From Bipolaris cookei (taxonomy: Eukaryota; Ascomycota; Dothideomycetes; Pleosporales; Pleosporaceae): a stretch of DNA of 64,000 nucleotides. Position 1 is the first letter of the stretch, and each line of letters starts with the position of its first letter. Positions 51,575 to 64,000 of this stretch are shown here, piece after piece. The notes below the pieces were generated by a model. It did no database searches. It was not told where the DNA came from and was given only the letters and a program-made list of their open reading frames with translations. The position numbers and the translations under genes are program-made. The DNA is taken from assembly GCA_002286855.1 (NCBI GenBank), contig NRSV01000073.1, positions 1 to 64,000 on the forward strand, written 5' to 3'.

Positions 51575-54013
51575 TCAAAACCACCGCCTTTCCTCGAGTT
51601 TCTTCCACCACCTCCCCGTCTCACCTTCCTCTCTCGGCCCCACAAACTCCAACACCTGATCACCTACGCCGACCCTAATATCTAGATCAAAAATATCACT
51701 TGCACTTCTTCTCTCCTCATGCGCCCCTAGACAGAAACTCGCTCTGACTCTTACACCGCCCTTCCTCTCTTTTGCCAACGGACTCAAATACGGTCCAATA
51801 TCCCTCGCAACACGGTACGCCAACGCCGAAGGCGAGAACTTCGTCTTGAGCGCCACAGCCCAGCGATTAAACTCCTGGGGTCGTGGCGCAGCACGGTGAT
51901 ACCCGAAGTTTGGGAAGTGACCTGGGTCAACGGGCTGATCGGTTGTGGGTGAAGCAGGGGGCGTGACGACTGTGAGTGCGGTGGCAGACGGGGACCGGGT
52001 ATCGAGCCACGACTGTATGATTTCTGCGTCGCGGTAGGAATCTTCGTGCCAGGTTAGGAGCCAGAATGACAGGACGAGTTGTTTGAGGTTGTCGAAAGAG
52101 CGGAGGCCGGTTAAGAGGGGGTTGGCAATGGGGGTTGGGTGGGAGAGGATAGGGCAGCCGTTGTAGCCACAGATTTTGAGTTCTTCGATGGTGGAGGCAT
52201 GGTGTAGGGCTATGGTGTGGAGGAGAGGGGCTTGCGGTGGCCAGCCGTAGTTGGGTTCAAAGGTGAAGTCTAGGGGTCTGTGAAAGCCGCGGCGATAGGC
52301 GACCAGCATGCCGTCCAGATCTTCGTTTTCCAGAGCGTAAAAGACGTCAGAGCCGTCTTGGCCTGGGTCGAGGGCTTTTAGGGAATAGCCTCTTGCACCC
52401 CATGTGTTACCTGCGGGGAAGGATGCGCCTATCATGACGATCTTTTGGAGCGGACACCAGTGTAGGGCTCGAATCAACTCGCGCTTCTCGTCTCGTGGTA
52501 TCCCACCTTCTATCTTGATCTGCTTTACTTTCCGCATGTGCGGAGCAAACTCTGCGATGAACCTTCTTCGACGCGTCCGCTCTTGGGACCCTTCAATTGT
52601 CCCAGAATCATCTGTGACTGGCTCTCCGTGTCCCACATGTTGTGCATCCATCCGGAGATCCGTCAGCATCGTAGCCATGTGTGCAACCAACCTCTGCGAT
52701 CGAGCTTGGACATCAACGGATGGCTTGACATGGCTATAGACCTTGTCTATTGGCCAGCCAAGACACAGAATCTTTGGGTGTGCCTCGAGGAATTCCAGAA
52801 AGGTGTCCTCTAGAAGGTAGATGTTATCGGGAAGCTTTGTGAGTGGTAAAACTGCATTTCGGACTTGAAACGCGCGTAGTTGTGGAAATCGCATTTTGCT
52901 AAGCGCATATAGGAAATGCTCGGAATTAACAGGATAGCTGGGGCTTTCTTCTCGACGGCGCCAATGTACCCAGTCCAAATTCAGACTTGTGAGAGTAGAC
53001 GCAGAACATGCAATCAGCCACTCTAATGGGGGTCTCATATCGGGTGCGATCGGGCCATATGTTGTAGGTGAAAATTCTACTGGATTCGCATCGACATATT
53101 CTCTAATTTCCTGAAGTTCTTCCCATATGACGGCATCGAAGGCTTTGCCCTTTTTGATGAGTTCTTCTGTTGATGGTTGAATCCCTCGAGTAGGCAGTCC
53201 TTCATCAGTGAGATAGACCGTAGTTCTGATGAACCCGCCAGCCCCATTATGAATCGGAAAATTTCGTTGGCCGCCTCTTGAGAGTTTGAATTCCATCAAC
53301 TTCAAGCGTTGCCTTTGTATCTGGTCAAACATTTCGTTCCCGAGCCTACGTAGCCGGATGCTTTCTAGACCAGTTGTCTTGTGTGGTAGAAGCCAGTACA
53401 GTGCGTCTTTTTCAAAACAGCAACATTCCAGCCAGAGCTTGCGAAGCGGTACATTGCGTGGACGATTTTCGTCAAGAAAGCCTGCGACGAGCGCATTCGT
53501 AAGTTTCCAATGCCCGTATATTATTCGTAGGGTATGTACGTTGACCAAGTTTCGTAAGGCTAGTTTGAGGAGGATATGTAGGCGTTCGTCCTGTGAGAGG
53601 TTATCGGCATCGAAGCGCATTCGTGGAAGTTCGCTGAAGATGTTCGGGGTAGGCAGATGGCAACGATGTGTAACAACTTGGACTTTGGATGCGATGGTGG
53701 GATTGCTGCAAGTATTAGCGGACTAGTCGCATTCCTTTGACCTTACTTACGTTGCCAGTATATACAACTTCTGGATAATTGGTGTGTCATCATGCTCGTC
53801 GGGTTCTCCACGCCCTCGGTCACCCCAGATTTGGTCTGTCTGTTCATTTACATGTAGCGTCCACTGGTCAGATAGGCATACATTCTGCCACAGGATATCG
53901 GTCGCATGTTGATGGAGTGTCTGAGATACGAGGGCAACGTCCCTGAGCGTGGGCGTATCGAGGTAGGCAAGAATAAGCTGGAGGAGTTCACTGGGGAGTG
54001 ATCGGAGCTTCAA
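51575..54013 (-). CDS. F-box protein with large C-terminal region
   Basis: Two exons, 53751-54013 and 51575-53705, with a 45-nt intron 53706-53750 (GTAAGT...GCAG, CTAAT branch site). They encode 797 residues. Residues 1-45 are a clear F-box: LPSELLQLILAYLDTPTLRD, VALVSQTLHQHATDILW. The rest contains spaced leucine-rich stretches (LRKLWLECCCF, GLESIRLRRLG, LTSLNLDWVHW, LRAFQVRNAVL, IEELKICGYNG, LKQLVLSFWLL) that read like an irregular LRR solenoid, as in many fungal F-box proteins. It probably acts as a substrate adaptor in an SCF (Skp1-Cul1) ubiquitin ligase; the target is unknown. The short distance to the L37 gene means convergent 3' ends. Confidence 0.85.
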
Positions 54014-57000
54014 GGCGGATTAGCAGGGTTCTGGGTATCGGCGACTCGGACCAAAAGCTTTGGATATGGGAAGGATGTGGGGATAGTGTACATGCGGTAT
54101 GTGGGCTAGGCTCGAGTCAATGTAGAAAACATACGGAAGGTGGACGATTTGCGTCGTCGAGCGCCGTTTCGCGGGATACGGCGGCATTCAACATTGGAGT
54201 AGATATTGCCAGAGGGCGCGCTCAATAGCGCATTTCAAAACATGCAGATTGGAGTGCTCGATCTCGCAAATTTGCGGGTTTTGAGTACCTGGTGTGTGAA
54301 TTCGTGAAGCCTAGGCGGTGACAAGCATCAACGCCATCAGTGGGGTCTGGGTCTGGCCCCGCTTTCACCCGTTTGTGTCTCTAGCACGCACACGAAGGAT
54401 GCTCGACGCCCACATTTCCATCGCCGTATTGAGATTCGGTCCTTCACAAGATATTGGTTTTCGAAATTAGTGATGAATTTGCGATATGGTCGGGTGTCTT
54501 CGTCTATCAGTTTATGAGCCGACTGTGCCCCTGCTCATTGGATCATCCCGTACATACATCCTAGCAAATCTTCGCATCCTTGAAGCCCTACGAGAGACAC
54601 TAAGTACTCATGACAGTAGATCCCGAAAACAAATACTCACACCGAGAGTGTGTGCTTGCTTACGCATTGTAAGTATGGAAGGATGGGCAGTGCACTTTCT
54701 TGAACCTCGAGGTCAATAATTGGAGCGCTGCGCAAGGTGTACTACTATAAAGACCAGTGAGCGCTTCAGCGCCGACTGTTCAGCCTGTTCCGACTGCAAC
54801 CTATCTGAGCTCAGGATCACATCGTTGCGCATATTTTTGCATTGTTGTACGGTAACCCAAGTCATCGATTTGGGGGCGATGCGGTTGTGGCTTCCTGTAG
54901 GGACTTTGGTAGGTCGATGAGCGCGCCCAGGCGGTCCACTACTTTATGCTGAACACCAGAAATGGACCTGGTATGAGATGTAGTGTTACAACCTAGGCAA
55001 AGTCAGAACGAATGCAGTTGCACAATAGAAGAACAGGCTATCGGACATCATCACAAGAATAGAAACTTCTGGGGCTCCAAGAAGTATCCCGAAATAGTGA
55101 GATTCTGTGCAAGTAAGAGGGTGCAAGATGAAAGACTGTGCACCTGTATCAGCCTTCTAACACATATGACTATGTCCCTAGTGGAGTACTCTACTACACG
55201 CTTCCCATTGAACAACAGGATTTATTAGAGCCGTTGCCTCATTCAGAACCAAGTCTTCGGAAAGACGTCCAGGAAACATTATTTTAGGGCGTTAGGTAGT
55301 GAATGAGCCCAATTCTACATAAGCCTTATGCAACTAATGCATCCTGTATACGCGTTAGAGTACCTTTGGGTCGATCCCGTTCAACAAATAATCGATAACA
55401 AGATTCTGGGAAGCGGGAACCATAGACACAATTTACCCGTCAACGCGCAATCATTCTGCTTTAGCCTCAATTCATGCTTGTCTTCTCTGTGCGATAACGT
55501 TCGTGAGCCGTGCCGTTGAGCCCAAACACCTTATTGAGCCTACACAGCCTAGTGATCTCTAAATTTGAGGCATAAACTTGGAACATGTGTCTGTTAGCTC
55601 CCGTACCGTCAGCTGAAGTCCAACAGTAAGTTTGACTTGAGCACGGTGATGCAAGCAGCAGGCCATCCCGGCCTTACTTTTTACGAAATCGCGATGTATT
55701 GGTGTCCTCGCTCGATGAAGGCCAAACGGAGTTGTCCATGCCCCGATGTGCCTTCAGCTGAACAGTTAATATACACGGTAAAGGCCGCTATTGTGTAAAT
55801 GATGCAAACCAATGAGCAACTGACAGGACGCGGGGGCTTCGTGCTGATTATGACAAAGGATCAACAATCCACCAGCTGGCCCACGACGGTTGCCACTGAC
55901 GAGAAAGTTCTGTTTTTTTCTGGCTGGGTAAATTGGCCGGCTGGGTCATTGCCAGAGGAAATAAGGCAACCCAGGAAAAGTAACAAACATCGTTTCACGG
56001 CTGGGAGTGGCAGATATGATGATTCGGGGGGGTCCCCATGTCCGTCAGAGTTGATGTCGGCGTTGGAAGGGTAGATGATGCCGATAGAGAAGAGGCCAAG
56101 GGCGTGTTTCGCTGCAGTTGGGTGATTTGGCTGCAGCAGGGTCAGGGTCCAGAGCTGGGTGAGATGACGCCACAGCAGATACGTGTCGACTGTCCGTATT
56201 TCCAAGAAAGGCTTAAAAACCGGCGATAATAATGTTGAATGGGCATGCAAGCATCGGACATGCGACGTCGGCTCTCCTCAGGCAACTGGAGGCCCTATGA
56301 TGAGAGTAGGCGAGGCAGGCAGGGATTGACGTCTACTAAGCGGGCCATCGGCGTCACGCCTGCCGGCCGATCACTGCGCCTTTCTGGCAGTCATTCCTAG
56401 AATAGATTAGCCCCTTGGACTCCACACGCCAACCACACACCACCAGCATCAACCATCTTTTTAATGTGCGACTGCAACTACTACCAGCAACATTCGTCCT
56501 TTTGAAGCTCTGGCGCTCCTGGGTGGGTGCATGGGCACGCCTCTGAACTCAGCATGCACCGACCTGCATCTGCCTCACCGTCAAAGAACAGGAACTGTGC
56601 TGCAGGTCGATTTTCATGGTGCTGCTCATGCACGCAATTCCCCAGTGCTGACAATGTACGACGACTCCGATAGGAATTATCGAGGGTTCGTAAATTACCT
56701 CGGGCTTGTGCTGATCCGCTTCCAATCGTTTTTTGGCCACCCCGCCGTCCTCTCGTGTCCATGGTAGCGCACCAGTTCACGCCCAGCACCGGCGATACTG
56801 CAAGTGTGAAGCACAACAACACCAGTGATCGCTGTGGCGCTTTCCTGCCGTGATTCTTTATCAGCTTGTTTCTTGGATGTCTAACTGAATGTGGATCGAA
56901 AGGCTTTCTGGCCAGTACCACGCCGGAGATGCATGTCCACGATTCAGCCCAGCCAGGAAACCGCCCGTCTTTGCACACCAGTGAGGTCGTCGAACAAGCG

Positions 57001-57313
57001 GAGGCACCGGTTGCAATCAAAGCCCTTGAGCACGCCCAAGGCTCCGATGCACCGTCTCGGCTCTGACACGCAGCACCCTGCGGCTGTGCAGGGGATCTTG
57101 ATTTTGAAACTCCCTACCTTGTCAGGGAAGATTGACGCCAGCAAGCTGACTGTTCCCGGCTGTGGAAAGGTCACTACATATTCCGCCGATTCTATATGTA
57201 GTACCCCATGCACCCACATTCCCTGTATAAGCCCGGACGTCTTTTGTGACCTCATATTCAGGAAGCCCTCCCACCCGGCAGCGTACCCTTTTGTTCGCAT
57301 ACAGCTTGCCAGC
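54014..57313. other. Long intergenic region, no supported gene
   Basis: Several ORFs of 60-180 codons occur on both strands (for example 55861-56250 minus, 56481-57020 minus, 56891-57505 plus). None shows a family motif, convincing splice partners or repeated copies elsewhere in the window. The right end from about 57150 is the leader of the P450 gene. Confidence 0.45.
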
Positions 57314-59379
57314 ATGGGATTCCATACCCTCCTATTAGCGCTTGCTTTGTTGAGTGCATATACGCTGTACAAGTTTTGGGATTTGTCCCGCCGTAATAGA
57401 ATACCTACAGGCCTCAAGCCACTGCCAGGTCCAAAGGGTAAGACAATGACTTCGTGCACAGAACGTATTCCTGGATCATCACTGAGCTCTTCTTTCATCT
57501 GGTGAAGCAGTACATGCCCAGGCTAACTCGTGTTGACTAGGCTATCCAATCATCGGCTCCGTACCTGACGTCCCAGACAAAAATGGATATATCAAGTTTT
57601 CGGACTGGGGCAAGCAGTATGGTCCAATCTACCAATGCAACCTAGCCGGGGATAACCACGTCTGGGTATCGACTGACCAGATTGCAAAAGATTTGTTGTC
57701 CAAAAAGGCAGCCATCTACTCTGACAGGCCGCACATTCCATCTCTTATAGATGACAATCGTTCGAGTGCGCAATACCTTCCGTTGCTTAGCAGAAATGGT
57801 AAATGAACACGTGAAAGCTATCGTAGTGCTGTCCTGACCCTTTGCAGACGGCCATACACGCCAAAGAAAGTTTGCGAACATCATTATGCGCGAGTCGGAA
57901 AAGGCAGCCTTTCACCGATACCCCGAGCTCGAATCGAAACGTATGATGGCCGAGCTGCTGGATGAACCCGATCAGTACAACCACATTATGGAATCATACA
58001 TCTCTCGTGTCACCTGTCGACTTGCTTGGGGCCACAGCGAAGGCAGCGATGAGTTGAAACAACGCGCACGCGAGCTTCTTATTGGTGTTTCTCCCACAGG
58101 ATCTCTGAGCAACAAGCTTCCCTTCTTGATGGCACTACCTGATTGGCTTTCACCGCCCAAGGCATGGGAAAGACGACGTGCACTCACCGAGCGCACATGG
58201 TTCCAGACCATGCAGGCTCAGGTTGTCGAGGATCTTAAGTCAGGACAAGCAGCCCCATCGTGGATGAAGACATTCCTAGATACTCGCAGCAAATGGGGCT
58301 TCAAATCTGATACAGAGGGCGCGTATGCTGTCGGCATGCACGGGATCGCAGGAGCTCTCACTATCGCTGCTCCTATGCAGACATTCTGTTTAGCAATGGT
58401 CCATTACCCACAATATCTGCCTATGCTGCACGAGGAACTTGACCGAGTCTGTGGTGACCGACCACCCCGCTCCGAGGACCGGCCCAACCTTCCTTTTCTT
58501 CGGGCTATCATCCGTGAATGCCTGCGCTGGCGCCCACCGGTCCCGACCGGCATCCCCCACTACCTGACCCAGGATGACGAGTATAATGGTTACCATATTC
58601 CCAAAGGCAGTACTATACATCCTCTAGAATGGTAATTTTGCACCTAGTCCGTCAAACCTGAAATGTTCTAACAATACCATAGGGCCATTTCCCGCGATCC
58701 TGATCTATACCCAGACCCCGAGGTCTTCAACCCTCTTCGATGGGTAAAGCCAGAGTATCCGACATATCAGGAACCGTTGACACAGTACCCTACTATCATC
58801 AACTCAACACAATTTGGCTACGGGAGACGAACGTGCACTGGCCAGACAGTGGCTGACGAGGATATGCTCATCGGTATCGGCTCGGTTGCATGGTTGTTTG
58901 ACATCAAGAAGTGCTCAGAAGAATCTGCCATTCCAGCCTTGACGGGTGAGACGAAGAAAGAGCAAGTATATGGCTTGAACGAGAAGGCATCCATATCAAA
59001 CGAAGAGCTAAACGCAGGAATCAACAACAAAGAGGCCACAATGGAAGAGAAGATCCTCGCCAAATTCACATATCCTGGATCTGAACCTGCCAGTGGTGTG
59101 GCACCGAGGAAGTCCAAATCTATCAACCCCACTTACAAACCCATGGAATGGGGCGACATTACCAAGAAGCCAGAAGATCCTACCCTTGACTATTCCATCT
59201 TGCTGATTGCAAAGCCAATCCCTTTCAAATTTGATCTCAAGCCTCGCAACGCTCTGCGAGTAAATAAGGCCCGCGAAATGTTTAGAGAAGGAGTTGAGAA
59301 TGGTGACTTCCCCGACAGTAAGCAGTACTGGGGAGCAGACCAGGGGCGTGGCCAGGCTGTAGGTTGGAGCAAGGTATAG
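57314..59379 (+). CDS. Cytochrome P450 monooxygenase
   Basis: Four exons: 57314-57437, 57541-57798, 57848-58631, 58683-59379 (introns of 103, 49 and 51 nt). They encode 620 residues, somewhat long for a P450. An N-terminal membrane anchor (LLLALALLSAYTLYKF) is followed by the proline hinge PLPGPKGYPIIGS. The K-helix ExxR is in RECLRWRPP, then the PTGIPHYLTQDDEY block, NPLRW, and the heme loop FGYGRRTCTG with the axial Cys. The I-helix reads GIAGALTIA, so Thr is kept but the usual acidic residue of AGxDT is Leu. An extra segment of about 60 residues follows the heme region. It resembles fungal secondary-metabolism P450s, but no synthase gene lies nearby. The substrate is unknown. ER membrane expected. 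Confidence 0.9.
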
Positions 59380-59868
59380 AGCGTTTTTTGCATGATCGGC
59401 GGTGCTTTGCAACTGTTTGGAGTACTTAGTACTTACCCCGCAGCGTTTATCAAGCGTATTTATACTCCAACCAAAAGCCTCCATGTAGGATGGTCATCGC
59501 ATCTAGTCAGCTCCTATTGTGCAATTTGCTCGGGCGGGTTTGGTGTTTAGGTTGACTTGAGATCATTCTTGGACATTGATCATTTGCACAAGTCATTCCT
59601 ATCATAATTTCTAGCACAGAATTTACTATGTGATATCTGCATTTCTCTCCACAAGCGTCAATGAGCATCTTGCCGTAGTCATGACTTGAATCACGTGATG
59701 CGCACCAGTCTCGCACCAGCCACATATCGTCAGCCATTTGCCATGACCGCATCGGACCGAGGACCGGCAGCGCGACGACATAATCTCATCACGCCCAACG
59801 CGAACGACACACCTTAATGCGCCTACGATAGCCCAACCAGCTCTTCGCGAGCGGTAAATTGCCCAATC
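59380..59868. other. Short intergenic region
   Basis: 3' end of the P450 gene and promoter of the next transporter. No other feature seen. Confidence 0.4.
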
Positions 59869-61734
59869 ATGTTTGGTCTCCAATTCACAGCCACGCGAAC
59901 CCAAATCGCATCCTATCTCTTCGGCGTCGCGCTCTTCAGCATCAGCTTCCTCGTCTTCCTGAACAGTTCCATATCCTTTGTTATTACCCAAAGCATTGGC
60001 CAGTCGCATAATGTTGGCGATGCGGTCGGTACGCTGGGCTTTGCAGATGAGCTGGTTGCGCTGGTGGCATGTCCAGCGTGGGGCTTGCTGAGCGACAGAG
60101 TAGGTGTGAGGAGCGTTGCGGTACTCGGGTATAGTATTGTCGGGTTTGCGCTCTGGGTGCTTGTCCAAGCCAAGAATGTGTATCCCGAGTTGCTGCTTGC
60201 GAGAATCCTATTTAGTCTGGGTGGGACTGCGACGTGAGTTTGACAATGTCAACGGGTGAATGTAGGCTGATGTTCGTATAGCGCGACTATGGTTACTGCG
60301 ATCTTGCCTACTATGACTATTGTCAGAGATGTTAAACCCGATCCGCGATCACCGAACTTAGACCGCGGCAGGACGCATGCGACGGTTGCCTCGATATCGT
60401 CTGAACTTACTATTACGCCTGCGCGCTTCCGGTCAAGCTCACCAGAGGACTACACGCAATCGCAGCCAGCGAATAGAGATACCAGCGCATCTACATCGCA
60501 AATCGCGGGCTTGGTCGGTACATTCACAGGATGCGGCGCATTGGTTGCGCTCCTCGTGTTTCTTCCATTACCAACAAAGTTCCAAAACGCCGGGGAGGGA
60601 CCCGCCCAAGCAGTTGCAGATTCTTTCTATGTTGTCGGCATAGTTGCACTGCTCGTAGCCCTGGGCTGTTTTTTTGGCCTGCGTGAACTCCCCGGCGAAG
60701 AAGGAAAAGGCTGGAAACGCCTCACACATAAGGGCGACTACAAAGACGTCGACTCTCACCTCACACGCGATGTCGTCTTATCATACCCCCGTCTCTTCTT
60801 CGAAAGCGTCCGCCTCGGCTTCACCTCCCCCAACATCGGACTCGGCTACGTAGGAGGCTTCGTTGCGCGCGCCTCCTCCGTCGCAATATCCCTCTTCATC
60901 CCCCTCTTCACAAACCACTACTTCCTCGCAACCGGCCGCTGCAAAGTCGACTCCAACATCCCCTCCGACATCAAAGTTGCCTGTCCCGAAGCCTACAAAC
61001 TCGCCGCCATGCTGACGGGAATAAGCCAACTCATCGCCCTCCTCTCCGCCCCCATCTTCGGTTTCCTCTGCGGCCGCTTTCCACGCTACAACATCCCGCT
61101 GCTCGTATCTGCAGTGGCGGGTATAGCAGGCTACTCCGCCTTCGGCTCGCTTTCCAGTCCAGACTACAAGAGCAGCGATGGCACAGGCGCAATCTTCTTC
61201 ATCGTAGCCTTACTCGGCATCAGTCAAATTGGCGCAATAGTGTGTTCGCTTGCCCTCCTCGGCCGTGGCATAAACAACGATGAAGCCGCCTCTTCTTCTT
61301 CACACTTGCGTAGCCCATCTCGAGCTGCTAGTATACATGGAACCACGAATCATCCCTCTGCCGGCGCCACACCACCGCATAGCCGACCTATCACTCCCGT
61401 AGACGAAACTGCTTCCTTGCTCCCTGAGAATTCTCGAAGGGCCTCGGTGGCGGGGATCGCAACGCAATCTTCCTCGCATAACCATATCAAGGGGTCCATT
61501 GCGGGGACGTATAGTCTCCTTGGTGGCTTTGGTATTTTGCTCCTAACCAAAGCAGGGGGCGCGCTGTTTGATAGTACGGGACCTGGGTCCCCGTTTTATA
61601 TGATGTCGGCGTTTAATGCGGTTTTGGGAGTTGTTACGGTGGGTGTGACGGGCGTGCAGGGTGTGAAGAGGTGGAAGGAGGCACGCAAGTCTGAGCAGAG
61701 GTGGGGATTGGGGATTGGGGGGTTGGAGAGGTAG
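59869..61734 (+). CDS. MFS transporter of unknown substrate
   Basis: Two exons, 59869-60233 and 60282-61734, intron 48 nt (GTGAGT...TATAG). They encode 605 residues. The first helices hold IASYLFGVALFSISFLVFL and the loop GLLSDRVGVRSVAVLGY, the MFS motif A (G-x-x-x-D-R-x-G-x-R). A loop of about 70 residues with Ser/Thr-rich stretches follows helix 4. The second half has GLGYVGGFVARASSVAISLFIPLF, FGFLCGRFPRYNIPLLV and a long cytoplasmic Ser/Pro-rich loop (HLRSPSRAASIHG). The protein ends WKEARKSEQRW. The two-half layout with extended loops is that of fungal conserved MFS proteins without known substrate. A vacuolar or plasma-membrane place cannot be told from sequence. Confidence 0.85.
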
Positions 61735-62085
61735 GAGTGTGTGGGTTTTATATGTATAGGTAAGGACGAAAAGGGATAATTGGCGTTTTTGGGGCTGTTT
61801 TGGGGATGGGGATTTTCTGGATTATTGGATTAGGCGGGTTATGAGCGATGGGGAAACGAGATGGTGCGGGTTTATGGGTTCTTGTGTAGCACAAGTATAT
61901 ATCTCAGTTTTCTTTTTCTGTTAACTTTCATTCTCTTCTTTAACAGGTTGAATCAAAAGTGCTCTATGGGGTATCCACTCACACCTTCTTTCAACTCTCT
62001 CTCTCAAATTCAATAACGCTCAAAACCCAGATGCAAGAAGACCAGCACATTTAAACAAAGATACATAAATCAACACAAGACTTTG
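61735..62085. other. Convergent 3' intergenic region
   Basis: 3' UTRs of the flanking convergent genes; T- and A-rich with no other feature seen. Confidence 0.4.
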
Positions 62086-64000
62086 TCACTTTTCCTTACC
62101 CAAAACATCACTCCACAGCAAAACATCCACCTTGCGTTTTGGCGCGTCTTCGATACTCGGTCTGCACTCTAGATTCTTAGGCCAAGGTTTATTCGGATCG
62201 ACCTGGTCCCCCCAAACAAAACGTCATTTTCAGCCCTAGTTTCTCGATTGGCATGGGATTTTGATAGGAACAGCAAGGGAGAATGATTTTTTGATAAAAT
62301 TAGGAAAGAGGAAAGGTAGGGTGGATAGGGGGAGATGGGTAAGTTTGGGAGTGATAGACTCACCTTATTACTACCAGTCCAAGAAGTACTACGCTGAACG
62401 GCATAAACGTAGTCGCGGAAAGGGTCACCGGTAGACTCGGTAGCTTCTGGTCGACTAGGAGGACTAATTTCGCGAGCAAGCTTCGTTTGCGCTTGTGGCC
62501 GGGCATGTTTTGATGCGGAACGGTGAGCGTGGGAGCTTGATAGGAGGGATTGACGAGGTCGAATGTGCGGACTGGTTATATGATCTTGACGAGGTTTCCT
62601 TATCTGGTTGAAAGATCTGGGAAGTGATATTCGCGTTGATAGGTGTCTTCTTGGTGGGCTGATTGCGGTGCCTAAGCCTTCGAGTGCGATATCGGCTTCT
62701 TCAAATGCTTTTTCCAATGTCTTTCTGCCTTCGATAATGCCTTTGCGGTATAGGGTGTCGCGGATGCAGTCTTTATAGAAACGATGGTAGGGTTCGGCGT
62801 CTTCTCCTCCATTGAGACACTCCATGGCGTAGTCGCGGTAGTCTGTTCTGTTGCGGATGATGAAGTCATCCCACTGCCATTTTGGCACCATCTTGTCCTC
62901 CAGATCTAGTATGTAGATTTGCTTGCATTGGTTGTGGAAGTGCTTTGTGTCGCCCTCGTATTCGGGATATGCGGCTTTGAAGGACTCAAAGACTGTGACA
63001 TGGCTATCTTGGTCAGGTAGGATAGAAGCGCCCCGAGGCGGCTTGCTTTGAGTTGGGTACTTGTTCGCTGGTGAGATCTGTACTTTTTCTCTCGACTGAG
63101 CTTCTTCGTAGAACTGCTGTGACTGAGCAGATCCAGTCCAATGTACAGGTACAGGACTTGGGTCGGCATACAGGCTCTGGTGTCGGGGTGACCTACTAAT
63201 AGATCTCATTGCATTGTCGGGCCTATCCGCGTTGTCCAGATTCATAGCATCGGCGTCATGTTCCGCCACGAAGGCTCCTGTAGGTTCAGGCCAACTCTCG
63301 AAATTTGTGCTCGAATTGCTCTTTTCTCGAAATCTGCGGAAGGACTCCTCCCGCTCCTCACGCAACCTGGCAACTGGATCAACTGTAACAGGCGAGCTGT
63401 CTCCGAAGCCGATAATCTTGATCTCTCTTCGCTTTGTGTGTCTTTGACTACTCTTTGTTGGTGACACTTGGAGCTTGCGTTTGGTAGACCCTGATGCGGG
63501 CTGAGGTGTGTTTAGTGGGAGTTCAGAATGGGATTCCTTATGTGGCGATTTCACAGACTCTAGGATCATATTTGGATTGGAGGTAGATTCCTCTTTGACG
63601 AGCAAGTGTTCTGAAACTCGCGGATTCCCTTCAATACCAGCCATACTAGCCGTCGCTTCCGTATCTAGAGCCCCATCATGTATCTGCACATCTCCAGAAC
63701 TACGGTTAATTGCAGGTCTAGCCATTCTACCATGCATCTCTTCTCGCTCTTGTGGGCCTCTGGCTTGTTGTTTCAGCGGGGTTTTCGCCTTATCTGTGTG
63801 GTTTGGTGCAATCTCAACAGAACTTGGAGCGTCCGTCATGTCGTACGTATTTTGGATAATAGAGGTGGAAGAAGTATCTTTACTCTCCCCACTGGAGTTT
63901 TGCGCTTGCTTTGAAATGGGTTTAATAGGTGGGACATGTTTCACAAGCTGCGCCGTTTTATCTTTGCCATAGGGTGTTTCCCTGACCGAGACAATAGATT
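62086..64000 (-). CDS. Conserved fungal nuclear-type protein, possibly Tpz1/TPP1-like (5' end beyond window)
   Basis: The frame is open to the right edge, so the start is outside. An exon from the edge to 62364 joins, over a 161-nt intron (62203-62363, GTGAGT...CCAG), a final exon 62202-62086 encoding VDPNKPWPKNLECRPSIED and a basic end. Most of the protein is disordered, Ser/Pro-rich and basic (KRKLQVSPTKSSQRHTKRRE). One compact domain of about 100 residues reads VFESFKAAYPEYEGDTKHF, MVPKWQWDDFIIRNRTDYRDY, DAEPYHRFYKDCI. I associate this SFK-x-x-YP-x-Y / WDDFII block with filamentous-fungal proteins annotated as TPP1/Est3-type telomere proteins, but from memory and with limited certainty. 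No OB fold is visible in the part present. Confidence 0.65.

Noticed and set aside
56481..57505. Overlapping ORFs on both strands upstream of the P450
   Set aside because: Opposite-strand overlaps without motifs; the plus-strand one merges into P450 exon 1, whose Met at 57314 with its membrane anchor is the better start.
57314..61734. Secondary-metabolite cluster around P450 and MFS genes
   Set aside because: No synthase, terpene cyclase or cluster regulator was found between 54 and 64 kb.

Overview
This window looks like a stretch of nuclear chromosome from a filamentous ascomycete, most likely a dothideomycete (for example Pleosporales). The case rests on short GT-AG introns (45-110 nt), the fungal gene families present, and the fungal-type pogo, copia and LINE elements. 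Species was not inferred. All splice sites were placed by hand from frame continuity and GT/AG signals.

Positions 1-42,000 are a repeat-rich accessory compartment. At 1-9 kb there are LTR relics, broken pogo transposases, a small secreted-protein gene (1300-1785, minus) and a decayed multi-exon gene of unknown function (4963-7370, minus). At 9-18 kb there is an island of accessory host genes: an HNH protein, an OrsD-like fragment, a BTB/zinc-ribbon gene, a gag-like gene with one stop, an adenosine-deaminase tail joined to an F-box, and a DUF7587-like gene with one frameshift. LTR relics fill 18-21.4 kb.

From 21.4 to 33 kb is a retroelement nest. It holds 5'-truncated LINEs, a nearly complete copia element whose gag and pol share one frame across a UGA-CUA stop context, and a 2.2-kb inverted repeat around the only N (30356). 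From 33.1 to 41.7 kb four pogo-like elements lie nearly end to end. One (37791-39922) has matching terminal inverted repeats, TA target duplications and an intact 628-aa transposase. A 395-bp solo LTR with a TATCC duplication interrupts another.

Positions 42,000-64,000 are ordinary gene-bearing DNA: a SAP-domain Tho1-like protein, a monocarboxylate-type MFS transporter, a Pho84-type phosphate transporter, ribosomal protein L37, an F-box protein, a cytochrome P450, a second MFS transporter, and a conserved fungal protein that runs off the right edge. These do not form an obvious cluster.

The least explained structure is an LTR family (ends TGTTAC...TAACA) scattered through the first 42 kb. 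Each copy carries a shared E-box (TCACGTGA), TATA and start region, but a different inverted-repeat motif array in its putative U3.
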